A DNA stretch of 64,000 nucleotides from positions 21,723,510 through 21,787,509 of the forward strand of contig OZ024796.1 in the NCBI GenBank assembly GCA_964017045.1, read 5' to 3'. Below, piece after piece: positions 34,267 to 47,500 of the stretch. The translations under genes were made by a program, and so were the position numbers. How positions within the stretch are numbered: the stretch's first letter is position 1; every line of letters begins with the position of its first letter. The stretch comes from Omphiscola glabra (lineage: Eukaryota > Mollusca > Gastropoda > Lymnaeidae). The notes under the pieces were generated by a model. That model was given only the letters and a program-made list of their open reading frames with translations. It was not told where the DNA came from and did not search any database.

Positions 34267-34434
34267 TTGAGTCAGTTTGAAGAAGCCTGTCGGGGGTTTA
34301 AACTGTCAGATACAAGTGACATGCCTCCAGGCTGTCTCCTTTCAGAGACAAGGCTCACGATTCTTGAACGTTATTTACCACTCGGAGTGAAGAACCACTG
34401 CCCTCCACTGGATAAACAGTACTACGAGCTGAAT
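34267..34434 (+). other. Possible orphan or upstream exon
   Basis: A frame of 56 codons of ordinary composition (QFEEACRGFKLSDTSD..., LERYLPLGVKNHCPP, QYYELNG) lies between a CAG at about 34274-34276 and GGTAATG at 34435, which could be acceptor and donor. I do not recognise it. It might be a 5' exon of the LRR gene or belong to another gene, but exon 1 of the LRR gene has its own ATG. Low confidence. Confidence 0.2.
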
Positions 34435-34627
34435 GGTAATGAAATAGCAGCTCTTTCAGTTACACGCATGCTTACGTTTACAACAGTGTTCCAGCTTTTT
34501 ATAATTTCTTTTCATTCCCTTTCCTGTTCATTACATTATAGTTACCTTCAAGTGTTTCTATATATCATTAATTGAATAGAGGACCAGCGGGAAACGCAAC
34601 TGTCAGTCCTTCACGTGGTATAACTAG

Positions 34628-34890
34628 GTGTCTGTTCCAATATGTGTCTATTCCAATATGTGTCTATTCCAATTTGTGTCTTTTCCGTTATCTGTCTATT
34701 CCAATATATGTCTTTTCCAATATGTGTATGTGTCTTTTCCAATATGTGTCTGTTGCAAACTGCGTCTGTTCCAAACTGCGTCTGTTCCAATATGTGTCTT
34801 TTCCAATATATGTCTGTGTCTGTTCCAATATATGTCTGTTCCAATATATGTATGTCCCAATATGTGTCTGTTCCAATATATGTATCCTTT
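34628..34890. repeat. Minisatellite, 16-bp unit
   Basis: About 16 copies of TCCAATATGTGTCTGT with variants (CAAACTGCG). All frames across it are open on both strands because of the unit composition. Confidence 0.9.
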
Positions 34891-35388
34891 GACCAATTAT
34901 TAACAAAACAAGTGTGCTTTTATTTTTCAGATTTTTTCCTGTTAAGAATGTGAGGCGTTCTTCGTGCTCTTAAGATGCTGCCCACAAGTGATCCACGTCA
35001 ATGTTGTCAAAGCTAGTCTGTTGGATCTCTAAACACATCTAAAAAAAATCATCCAATCGTTAGGAAGCTAACTAGACGTGCACGCGGCAAGCGTGCTAAA
35101 ACATGGGATTAATTGTGAATGATGCAATGCGGGGAACCGTCTAAAACCGAAAAACAGCAAAACAATTGTTCAGTACCCGGTACGATCTACAACATATTGC
35201 ACGACTTTACAGCTTGACTAAGTCTGTCGAAAAAATCTGATATCTTTCACGTCTTGAATTGTTGAGTTAATAAGCATCGCTGATTCCAACACGACCAATG
35301 TTCCATACCAAGGAGATAAACACCAGAACTCTTCTTCAATAAAAGTTGAAAGAGGGGGAAAAAAAACCAGCCGACTGCCCGCTCCAAA

Positions 35389-35532
35389 ATGTCACAGGCG
35401 CTTTCATTACGTAACATCCGTATGCGGATTGAGACGGAAGATCCGTTGTATTTTGGACAAAAGAAACTCAAAATGCAAGGCCGTGACCTCGTCAACTTGC
35501 CGAAAGCAGTTTTCAAAATAATGGAGCTGGAG
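35389..35532 (+). CDS. LRR gene, exon 1
   Basis: 48 codons from ATG 35389 to the donor GAG|GTAAAT. The frame is closed upstream by TGA at 35347-35349, and no good polypyrimidine acceptor precedes the ATG, which supports it as the start. It encodes the N-terminal cap (LKMQGRDLVNLPKAVFKIME). Phase 0. Confidence 0.72.
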
Positions 35533-38500
35533 GTAAATCGTTGAATGTGCTACCCGGGGGGGGGGGGGGCAGTATGACGTAAATTATCACGACTGTGCTG
35601 GGTGGAATTATGTTCCAGGGGGGGGGGCAGTAATATGTAAATTATCACGACTGTGCTGGGTGGGATTTTGTTCCAAAGGGGGGGGGGGGGCGGGGGCAGT
35701 ATGACGTAAATTATCACGACTGTGCTGGGTGGGATTTTGTTCCAAAAAAAAAGGGGGGGGGGGGCTCCAAGATCAGCAACTGATTGTTATGACCTCCTAA
35801 GGCCGGAGGGGGGAGGGATAATGTAAATAAAGAGCTGAATGCAAAGTTTTCTTGGAGCAGCGAACGTGGTGAGACAGGATCCTACCGGTGAAAGAATAAC
35901 AGATGTGATAAATTTTGAGCGAATTGTGTCTTGATAGGGCAATTTTAACCGGACGTATACATCTTTGAGTGCAGTCTGCTTAGTAGACCTAGTAAGATTT
36001 AGGCAGAGATTGTCAACCAGAACAATGGGGTTTGACTGGTAAAAATGAATACAATTTTGACAACTAAGTAATAAATACACTTTTAAAAAAGAGAGGAAGT
36101 TTTCTTTTGCGCTAGGCTTTTCTGTCGTTCATCATTCTCTCCCCTCTTCTACTTTCTGCCCCTCCTCTCAGATTGTCTACTTTTTTTCTTCTTTCTATCT
36201 CTGTATCTCGGTGTCTCTCCCGGGATCCAGCACGATTTTTAGTAAGCAAAAGACTTCCCGGGAAATTTTCCCACATCGGGAAATCCCGGGTCCACACTTT
36301 GAGAATAGAACGTTCTTTCTTTTATTTTTAAACTCCAGCAAGTCACAGACTGTCACAAATTGTCACTATAAGCCAGGACCTGTAAAATATAGCTAACTGC
36401 GCTGATTTACTAAGCTCAGTAACTCTTAGTACACATATGCTCTTATGCGTTTTCAAGCCACGACCACATCTATTTAGATATGCTCATAGTGAACTTACCG
36501 TGATATATTTTAAAGGCTTTTATAATAGGGTAAATTCTTGTGAGTAAAAGCATTTTAAAAGTAGACATTTCAGAATCGTATTTGACGACATATTTGATAC
36601 CTTTTATAATAGGGTAAATTCTTGCGAATGAAAGCATTTTAAAAGTAGACATTTCAGAATCGTATTTGACGACATATTTGATACCTTTTATAATAGGGTA
36701 AATTCTTGCGAATGAAAGCATTTTAAAAGTAGACATTTCAGAATCGTATTTGACGACATATTTGATACCTTTTATAATAGGGTAAATTCTTGCGAATGAA
36801 AGCATTTTAAAAGTAGACGTTTCAGAATCGTGTTTGACGACATATTTGATACCTTTTATAATAGGGTATATTCTTGCGAATGAAAGCATTTTAAAAGTAG
36901 ACGTTTCAGAATCGCGTTTGACGACATATTTGATACCATGATTGTGAATTGAAATAAGAGAAAACATCTTTAAAAAAGACAAACTAAATATAGTCATTTC
37001 TCTTAGAATATTGTTTCACACGGCGACCTCACAGAAATCCCTTCGCAACTGCATTGTGGGTCACGCCTCATGGGCTGGGAACCTGCGCTCGAACGACTTT
37101 TAGATTATGTTGTTGTTCCTTGTACATGCAAAATCAACCCAGTAATACATATACATAAATAATACGCTCTTTAACATTTCAAATCATTTTATTTTAAACA
37201 ACCCCCCTGTTGTTAGAAAACATAAACATGACGGATCAGAAACGAGAATTTGCGACCTGTACAGAAATTACTCGAGCTAAGCAGGGGCAAAGGGAAGTAC
37301 CTAGTTACACGTGACCAACCTGTCAAGTAACCTGTCAAGTAACCTGTCAACTATGCATTCACAAAAAGAAAACACCCTTGAATAGGTTCATTCAGTTTAT
37401 GATAAATTTTAAATTGAATTCATTTTACCAGTATTTTCCAGGGTTAATCCCGGGATCACAAGATAATCATTTTTTCCCCTCGATAAGCAAAACTCCTGGA
37501 ATTGAAAAACGCTACTCTGTACATACTCTATAACCTCTGTCTATTTGTCAGATTTCTCCTTGCTTTCCATCCCCTTTCTTTTTTTTCTCCCTCTTCTCTT
37601 TCTTCCCCCCCCCCCCAAACCAATCCCTCTTTTTACAATCTGCATAACCCTGTGTGCATTGTGAGTTACACGGTAGACTTGCAGTTGACAAGTTTATTTA
37701 TTCCAGGTCCTTGACTTGAGTCCCGAGAGAGAGGCGTGTCTCGACTACAAGCTACAAATATTACCCGCAGAGATAGGGAAACTGCTCAACCTCACCACCC
37801 TTATCCTCGACACCAACGAACTGGTTGAGGTAAACAGGAAATGACATCATCAAGTTAGGCTTTTTGGTCGAATTTATTTTAAATCGTTGATTAGTTTACC
37901 TTTTTTTTTAATGACAGAAATAAACAATTTTCCATATTTGGCCTGAAATATTACATCGGGATTTCCGTTACTCTTTGGATTAAATGTCGCATAGGAGATG
38001 GCGTCGGTGAGCCGTCGAGCGCGAGCTCTTAATGCCCCCCCCCCCCCCGGCACACCTACACACGGGCCAGACTCCGGGTTTCCCCGCCGCCAGGGACACC
38101 CCCCCCCCTTTCCCGGCTTGGGGGATGTCCGGTCGACCGAGAACGCTGCGTTTAAAGCATTCAGTCCACTCTCCAAAGGGATTAAATGAAAGGTGCAAAA
38201 TAATAGTAGCCAAATTAAATAATGTCTATGTCTATAAGTACGGCCTGTGCACTATTCCAAAACATTATAAGAGGTCTGCTATTGGACATTTTACTCCTTA
38301 CATTTATGAACGTTACTGTGAGTGTAACCGATTGGCCGGATTTAAATGCTAGTAACTACGAGATATTTATGATAATCTTTAACACGCATGTTGGGGCCTG
38401 CATGCAAGGAGAGGTTCCAGAACTGCTAGTAACTACAAGATATTCATGATAATCTTTAACACGCATGTTGGGGCCTGCATGCAGGTAGAAGTTCCAGAAC

Positions 38501-41500
38501 CTCTCGCTGGCGTGATCAATCAAATTTGACCAAATAAACTTGGATAAGAGATTGATCCCCCTTGAATAAATACTGCGTCGTAAACAAAATATGAATTCCT
38601 CAAAGGGTCACCTCGTTATCGAATACACCACCATCAATCATGACCGCCGGCATTGATAAGCCAAGAGAAACGGAAATATCCCCCCCCCCCCTTTTTCCAC
38701 ACACACACAACTTTTTTACTTTTGTCCCTTCTGGCACTAATTTGAAGAGCTGAGAGTTAGCCACGCCCATTTTCCCTAACGCTACCGGTTGTTGCTACGC
38801 GTATAGCAGTAAATACTGACGAGAAATGATAATCGTATTGATAAGCCAATCACAGCTGGCAGCTAAAGAATAGAGGAGCTGTTTACGACACGATATAATT
38901 TAGAAGTTAAATCTTACTTCCATCAACATCATTTGCATACAAATTGTTCTAGTCGCAGGGGGTCGCTTAAGACCATCGGCAAACACACACACAATCTACA
39001 GTTATGAAGTATGAAGGAAAATAATTTTGTGTTTGGGGGGTCGCCACAACAGGAGGAACTGTAGTAAAGGGTTTTCAGCATTAGGAAGGTTGAGAACCAC
39101 TGTTCCAAACCGATGTGGTAATCAAGCCTGACATCGCATGTTCATTCATTTCAATTTTTCTTAAATGTTGCATTCTCCGTAGTTTAAGTCAAACGTTTTT
39201 TTGTGTGTGGATTTTTTTTTTTTAGGTTACAGCTTTTAAAAAAATTAGTAGGTAAGATCATAAATTATCTACATAATTTCTTCTTTTAATATTTGTTGAC
39301 ATCGACTCGACTCCCAACCCAGGTTCCGGTTGAGATAACCCTTCTGACCAACTTAGAGCGACTCGCCCTGAGCAACAACCACCTGACAGAGCTGCCAAAT
39401 GGGATCAAGCGGCTGAAAAAACTGACCAGTCTCCACATGGCCAACAACAAGTTCCAGATGTTTCCCATGGAACTCTGTGAGATCACGGCCCTTGTGTTTC
39501 TGGACGTCAGCGATAACATGATCAAGGTATTCTCCCATTTTGTTAACATGATCAAGGTATTCTACCCTTTTGTTAACATGAGCAAGGTATTCTCCCCTTT
39601 TGTTAACATGATCGGGGTATTCTCCCTTTTTGTGCAAATATAAAATCGACATTCTTAAGAAAGAGAAGTATAATCTCTCCCCCTTCCAAACAGGGACGTC
39701 ATTTTGGGTAGGGCAGGTTGGGGACATTTGGGGTTTTATGTATACATATATACTGTGGCGCCTCCAGTAATAAACAAGTTGACAAGCCGACAAATTTTGG
39801 GTTTGACCCCCCCCCCCCCTTTTTTTTTTTTGAAAAAAACTGAAATGATGCCCCTGATCTCAACCACGTTAAGTAACTTTAGCACCTCACTATAAACCTC
39901 CGGCATCCCGTAGGTTTTGTAACTCAACATACCGCTTTAAACAATTTATAGAATAATAATAACTTTAAGTGTATTCACTAGGGAGTAATGCAAAACTTAA
40001 TCTGAATGTTTGGGGATCGATGTATAACGCACATTAATTATAAGTGTTAGTGTAGAGCAATCGCTTACATGCTGAGCAATTTTGACCAACATCAGGCATA
40101 CCGGCTTGCGGTACATATCCGGCATGCCATACGCTTTCATCCTGTGCGAGTAAGGTTTTCAAATCATCATGAGATAAGCTTTATCTGAGATCTAAATTAT
40201 TTTTTTATTGATCTATTTCTCATTTTTGATATCGGTTGTTTTTGTGTGTGTGTGGTGGTGGTGGGGTGGGGGGGCACACAATTGTTTCAAATATTTGAGG
40301 ATTTTCAGGTGCCGGTATATTTTAATTGCACTTACATTTTGCAACGTCCAGTTGATAAATCTCTATTAACCTATTCCAAAGAAACGTATTTTATTGTACG
40401 CAAGCTACTAATATCATTTGACTTACTGTGGTAACTTGATGTATAGTTATTCGGTCCATGTAAAAAACATCCAAGCCCCCAACAACGGGACAAAGTCCTA
40501 GTAAATAGATAGGTGAGCACAGCGAGTTAACTACTGCGCTTTGTGAGATGACAATGATATGACAGGAAAGTCTTCGAGATGGGAGCTGTGGTACTAATCT
40601 AATCTACTTAATAAAATCAGCAAACTATCGAACCGAAGCTCATGAAGTCTTCCCCAGCGCACCTCCGCTACTCCCAACCGGCATTCAACCACTCCCTCAG
40701 TGATCTTTATTCCAGTTAGGCCGATAAGCGGCACGCCGGGGCTTTCCGCCCCTGGGACAGCCTCACCCACCCTTCCACTCGATTGACTATGCACGTGAGG
40801 CGGCGCCAGAGAAGGAATGCCTGGTCGGCCGGGGTGCTTCTTTCACACAGCAACCGGGCCGGACTTTCTTGGGCTGGAGTGTATACATTTTACGTCACTA
40901 ATGTCCCCCCCCCCATCCCGGAGAGCCATGCAGGTGTTTTCCAGACGCCCTCTAATAGGGTTTACGTGGTTTTCAGCGGTGTGACTAACTCATACCGCAG
41001 CTGGGAGAGAAAAGAGGTCGCCTAGGAGCAGTACCCTCAAAGACTGCATATGTAGTACTATATATGGCATCCTTCCGTCTTCACGAGACGATGGAGTAGC
41101 TATATTGTAGTCCTACACTTCGACGAGTGGCTCACTATACAGGCCAATCCTGGAATGACAATCTCGTCTGCATTTCACGCAGGAGAATGATGATTCCGCG
41201 TTAATTTTGGCCTTCCGTGCTGTTCTTTTTCTTGAACATCTTCTGCCTTTTTCACTCCTTCGTACACTGCCGTTCGCCAGCTGGAACGTTGTTCGGCAAT
41301 GATCTCCCATTTGTTGACTTTAATGTTCGCTTCCTTCATGCTCTTTTTGCAAACGTCCATATATCTCAGGCGAGGCCGTCCAATAAGTCTTGTCCCTTCT
41401 GCCAACTCTCCATACAACAGCATCTTTGGAATACGGCCTTCCTCCATTCTCCTTACATGGCCTAACCAGCGAAGGCGCTTCTTGCTAAGAGTGGAGAATA

Positions 41501-44500
41501 TGCTACACATTTTGGAACGTTCCAAGACCTCTGTGTTAGTCACCTTGTCCTGACATCGGATGCGTAGAATGCGACGCAGACATCGTTGATGGAAGCTGTT
41601 GAGTTTCCGCTCGAGACTGGTATATGGGGTCCACACTTCACTGCCATATAGGAGCGTGCTAAGCACGCATGCCTGATAGACACTTAGCTTTGTTTTTTCA
41701 GTTAGATTGAGATTATTCCACACCCGCTTATTCAGTTTAGCCATAGTTGCTGCTGCTTTTGCGATCCTGATGTTTATCTCTTCATCAATGGAGAGAGATC
41801 TAGAAATATTGGATCCAAGGTATGTGAAATGCTCAACAACCGACAGATTATGGCCCTCAATAGTTATAATTGGAGGGGACGGCGCTTCTTGCATCATGAC
41901 ATGAGCTTTCTGTAGACTAATTAACAATCCAAACTCTTTACAAGCGTGTGATAGACGGTTAACTAGCCGCTGAAGACCTTCTTCTGTGTGAGATGTTAAG
42001 GCGGCAATTATGTGGTACTACTGGGGTCGAAATTTAATGACTACGGCTGGGAGCGAGAACAATTAATTTTATGGTACCATGTTATTTAAACAGGTAGCCA
42101 ATCCAGGTATGGGGAGAGTATATATCCATCCAATATTGTCCCGGCATTGAGGATAAGTACCTGGTATTCAGGAGATCCGAGTATGAGATTTTCAATGAGT
42201 AGAAAGCAGGATACAAGATGTGTCTGTCTGTAGTCAGAGCAATCCAGTCAGGGGAGAAAATGTAAGAGACACAGGGACGATTCTTGGAAGCATTTTATTT
42301 TAATTAATTAACCATAAGAATGCGGGGCCAAATAAATTCTGGATGACGTCATTTTTCATCGAATGAATTTTTCCACCCCTGTGGATTTGTTGCAACAAAA
42401 TGTTGACCATGTTTGTGGAAGCACCCTTCATCAGTGAAGCTGGATTCTCTGTAATGAATAATGAATAACATTAAGTTCAAAACACATAACGCTTTGACTG
42501 GAACATTTAGATAATCTAATGAGGGCGTGTGCAACTGATGATATACTACCTCAAATTAAAAAAAAGAAATTGCAATTCAAAGAAAATATATCATTTAAAA
42601 GGGCTGAAGTTGTATTCGCCTTATTTATATTCTTGATGAGCTGATAATGTTATTGGATGGATTACTCTTTATCAATAAGGTGAGACGTAAAATAATGTGA
42701 ATAATTTTTTAAAAAGTAGAAAAAATATACATATATATATTTCTTTGGAGATGAAATGTGGGGCCCTTGGCTTCGCGGAGACATTTTTGGCCCACGTAGT
42801 CAAACAATGTCATAATCCACTGATTGCTTGCACTCAGTGAGTCCCTTTCATCAGTCAAGCATTTAGCCCATTATTCCTTCCTACTAATTAAGAACTTGTA
42901 TTGTCTATTACGAAAATAATGATGTATTTAAAGCAATTGTGTCGAAAAAAATGTTTTTAAAGTTATACTATATCATTTCACGTCATCCTTTTCTGTTCCA
43001 GTGGAATTTGCGCGCATGGGGAAACCACCCATCTGTACTCCTTACGCTATGCCATTGCTCAGATCTTTTTTTTTTTAAAAATATTCCAAAGATATCTCAC
43101 TTTAGACTCCCATTTCAGAAGTTGTGTTTGACCTTTGTTGAGCGCAAAATATTTAACGATGAAGTTGTAGAAAAATCGCTGATTTTGTTAGCAAAAATAA
43201 TTGAGAGTGCTTGCTTTTGAAATGCAACTATGTTACGTCATTATTACGAACATCAAAAACCAATTTATTTAGAGACTTTATAGAGAAGTTGAGACTATCA
43301 ATTTCTGACGCACAGCTTGACAGGACACGCCACACACACACACACACATTTCTTCCATCCGTTCACCTTTGACACTAAAAAGACACCGGGGCGTGTAATT
43401 GGATATGGATTGGTATTTGAAACATCTATGTCCTGACACAGCCCCCAGTGCCGCGATCGTCCCAACCTGATCGTGTTTTAATTGCACTTTATTGAGCCAT
43501 TCTGACGTCTGTTGATCGAACCATTTTGTTCATGCCGGCCCCTGGATTTTTCTTATAGTTCTAAAGTAGGATTTTTTAAACGCTGGAATATTTTGGGATG
43601 TTCGATACGTTTTTTTTTCTTATAAGATACCGTAACTAACATTTCCCCCCCCCCCCCACACACACACACACACACAAACACCCACACACACTGTTTCACC
43701 AACAAAGAGGAAAGGCATTCATAAACAAGAACCGCATTGTAAGAGATAGTCACTCTGTGTCTATGTCGTTATTCGTTTATGAAACACTCTATGTCTATGT
43801 CTATGTCTATGTCGTTATTCGTTTTTGAAATCCCACTCTCTTCATCACAGATACTTAGGATCGGTCCGTTCGGGACGAAATCTTTCCGTCAGTGCGAGGA
43901 CTGAAAGGTATAAAGAATTTACCAGCGTGCCCCCCCCCCTTGAAGTCACAAATCTTAATGAGAACAAATAAGTCCCTGTTATGACTAAGAGAATTCACTG
44001 AATGACCTTTTTTTTTTTTACCAGTGAAATAAATAACTGATCAAAAAACATTTCCATTTGTTTGGATCAATAAAAGAATCGTATCTTATCTTATCTTGTC
44101 GTATCTTAATTAGAATCAGTCGATTTAAAGTAGTTGAAAAAGTCTTTACCCCAGCTTTTTGTTCTCACTGAGCGTTGTATAAAGGAAACTTAATCGCGTC
44201 CAATGTTTTAATTTACCTCATTTTTTCCAGATTCGCTGTTTACCGATCCAATGATTTGTAACTTAAATAAGTTATAATATGTTTCTTGACAAAATTAAAG
44301 CGTTTTGAATACAGGTTTTACTCTTAAATTGGGAGGAATAATTACAGGTATTGCCGATCATAAATCAAACTCAAGTAAATTTTTTTCAACTATGTATCTG
44401 AAATGAAGCGTATGAAAAAATCAACAGGGCAAAAACAATAAAATCCACACACACAGGACTACCATTACAAAGGTAGCCTCACGACAAAACATAGGAATGG

Positions 44501-47500
44501 CATTACAAAGGTAGCCTCACGACAAAACATAGGAATGGCATTACAAAGGTAGCCTCACGACAAAACACAGGAAGGGCATTACAAAGGTAGCCTCACGACA
44601 AAACATAGGAAAGGCATTACAAAGGTAGCCTCACGACAAAACACAGGAATGGCATTACAAAGGTAGCGTCACGACCAAACACAGGACTCGCATTACAAAG
44701 GTAGCGTCACGACCAAACACAGGACTCGCATTACAAAGGTAGCCTCACCCAATGCGGGTGTCAAGTAGGAAATCAATAGATCTTGTTAGAATATATAGAA
44801 ACGACCGCATCTCAAATTGATACGCATCCACGGCCACGAATATGTTCATGACACCGTGTACAACTAACAACTTGTTCATTATATGTTCATGACACCGTGT
44901 ACAACTAACAACTTGTTCATTATATGTTCATGACACCGTGTACAACTAACAACTTGTTCATTAGACCAGAAATTTTTATTTCGATCGATTCGATTTCTAC
45001 AGAACATGTCAATGAATTTTTAAAAAATGATAGCCCACTCTTCCGCTCACTTTCGCAATTTTTAAAAATAAAATAGACAAATGTAAAACCACAACTTTGA
45101 TTGTTCTGACGTTAATAAGTGTTTAATTGGAGAGTTTTAGATCTGGAGAGACTAGAGTTGACAGTAACCTCTTGGTCGACAGACTAGATTTGGAGGTCAC
45201 ATCTTGATGGACAGACTAGAGTTGACAGTCACCTCTTGGTGGACAGACTAGATTTGGAGGTCACATCTTGATGGACAGACTAGAGTTGACAGTAACCTCT
45301 TGGTCGACAGACTAGATTTGGAGGTCACATCTTGATGGACAGACTAGAGTTGACAGTCACCTCTTGGTGGACAGACTAGATTTGGAAGTCACATCTTGAT
45401 GGACAGACTAGAGTTGGAAGTCACCTCTTGGTGGACATATTAGAGTTGACAGTCACCTCTTGGTGGGCTGGACAAATAAGATGCAGTGGCGTAGTGATGG
45501 GGGGGCAAGGGGGGCATCATGCCCCGGGCGCTACTCACAAAGGGGCGCCAAATGGTATATTTTACTATAATATTGTATGGTTTTCGAATAGGGGGGGCGC
45601 TAAAAAGGTATTGGGGGCGCTAAAATGGTATTGTGCCCCGGGCGCGAGTTAAGTTCACTACGCAACTGATAAGGTGGCCTTTAACATGTGGACAGCGTCG
45701 AGATGATTGCTACGAATTGGTGGGCAAGCCAGAGATTATGGTCTCAGAAAAAGGTGGACTGGTTATAAACTACAATAATAATTGCTGGACAAGCCAGAAA
45801 TTTTGTCTAGTGATAAACTTAAATAATTCTTTTTTTAAAAAGCTGGTGAGGCTGACCTTGTGATGTATGGGGCAGACAGGGACCATTGGTCGAATTTTAT
45901 AGGAAAATGTTTTCCAGCTTGTGTTTACTGTCCACCAAGACCCTGGTCAGTCACTTTCTTTGAACCTGATTTTTTTTTTTTTTTAACCGTCATCACAAAA
46001 GTTAGACATGCATCAAACGTATCTGCCTTGCACATTTTCTTTTTCCAAATCACAAACTTGTATATTTAGTTTTTGATGCAGTATTTAGTATTTGGTTATT
46101 TCTAAAATTATTCTTTCCTATATATTCTAAACCATAAACTCATGCAAACTTTAAGACCAGCTTCTCTTCATTTTTTTTTTAAAGAGAATATTTTTTAATG
46201 ACAAAGCTTTCTCTGTGAGCGACAAAGCTGATCATTAAATCTATTTCCGACCCGTCGTCTATTCAGACACATCGTGGTCTCACGGGGGTCACTTTGACTC
46301 GTCGTGCCTTCAATCAATCATTCTAAAAGTTTGTACACACAATCGATGTGTGACTCATGATGATGTCAAATGATAAGGGGAAGACCGGACGTGACGCCGT
46401 GACAAACTCTATCTATAGAAATATAGGATAGCCCAAAATAACACACCAAAAACGGTTTTTAAATTGATATTTAAAGTTCAAATAAACCACGCTAAGTATT
46501 GATGTTTAAAAATTGAGTATTGATAATCAACTTTATTTGATTCTATGCCTTGGTAAGTTCTACTGTACTGTTAAATACGAAAATGGTGTCACGTGTTCTG
46601 GTGTCACATGTTCTGGTGTCACGTGTTTTGGTGTCACTTGTTCTGGTGTCCCTTTTTCTGGTGTCACTTGTTCTGGTGTAACGTTTTCTGGTCTCACGTG
46701 TTCTGGTCTCACGTGTTCAGTTCTGGTGTCACGTGTTCTAGTGTCACGTGTTCTGGTATCACTTGTTCTGTGTCACGTGTTCTGGTGTCACGTGTTCTGG
46801 TGTCACGTGTTCTGGTCTTACGTGTTCTGGTATCACTTGTTCTGGTGTCACGTGTTCTGGTCTCACGTGTTCTGGTCTCACGTGTTCTGGTGTCACGTGT
46901 TCTGTATCAATTGTTCTTGTGTCACGTGTTCTGGTGTCACGTGTTCTGGTCTCACGTGTTCTAGTGTCACGTGCTCTGGTGTCACAATCCAGCCACAGGA
47001 AGTGGTCACGTTTGAGGTGACAGGTACTTATATATAAACTCAGCTCCGTTATCGGCTCCACTGTGTCTGGTGTCACAATCCAGCCACAGGAAGTGGTCAA
47101 GTTTGAAGTGACAGGTACTTAAATTTAAACTCCGCTCCGTTATCGGCTCCGCTGTGTCTGGTGTCGCAATAAATCGTTCGACTTCAGTAGCGCCTCCATT
47201 CGTTTGTTTATTGGTTGTTTAAACAAATCTCTTGGCCTCGGGACTATGAGCCGTACGCTTTCCTGGCTCAAGGACTTTTGCCCATGTTAAATTATTCACC
47301 TATGTCTGGCCTCGGGACTGTTTCCCGGAATAAAGGATTCACACCTTTCTGGCCTCGGGACTGTTGAACGGAACAAAGGATTCAAGCCTTTAGGGCCTTG
47401 GCCGAACTCTGAATTATTTACGTCTTAGACAATGATAACAGCACCTGAAAGGCCTAACTGGTTGACTTCCTTGTGATTGGTTGTGGAAAGGGTAAGGCTA

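Noticed and set aside
36470..36997. 175-codon minus-strand frame
   Set aside because: It is the 84-bp array read in one frame, antisense to LRR intron 1, with no recognisable fold or start context.
39353..39793. 146-codon minus-strand frame over LRR exon 3
   Set aside because: Shadow of the LRR exon on the opposite strand; the + strand frame has clear LRR motifs and splice sites.
44440..44760. CRISPR-like regular direct repeats
   Set aside because: Units are contiguous tandem copies without unique spacers, in a eukaryotic intron, and no cas genes exist.
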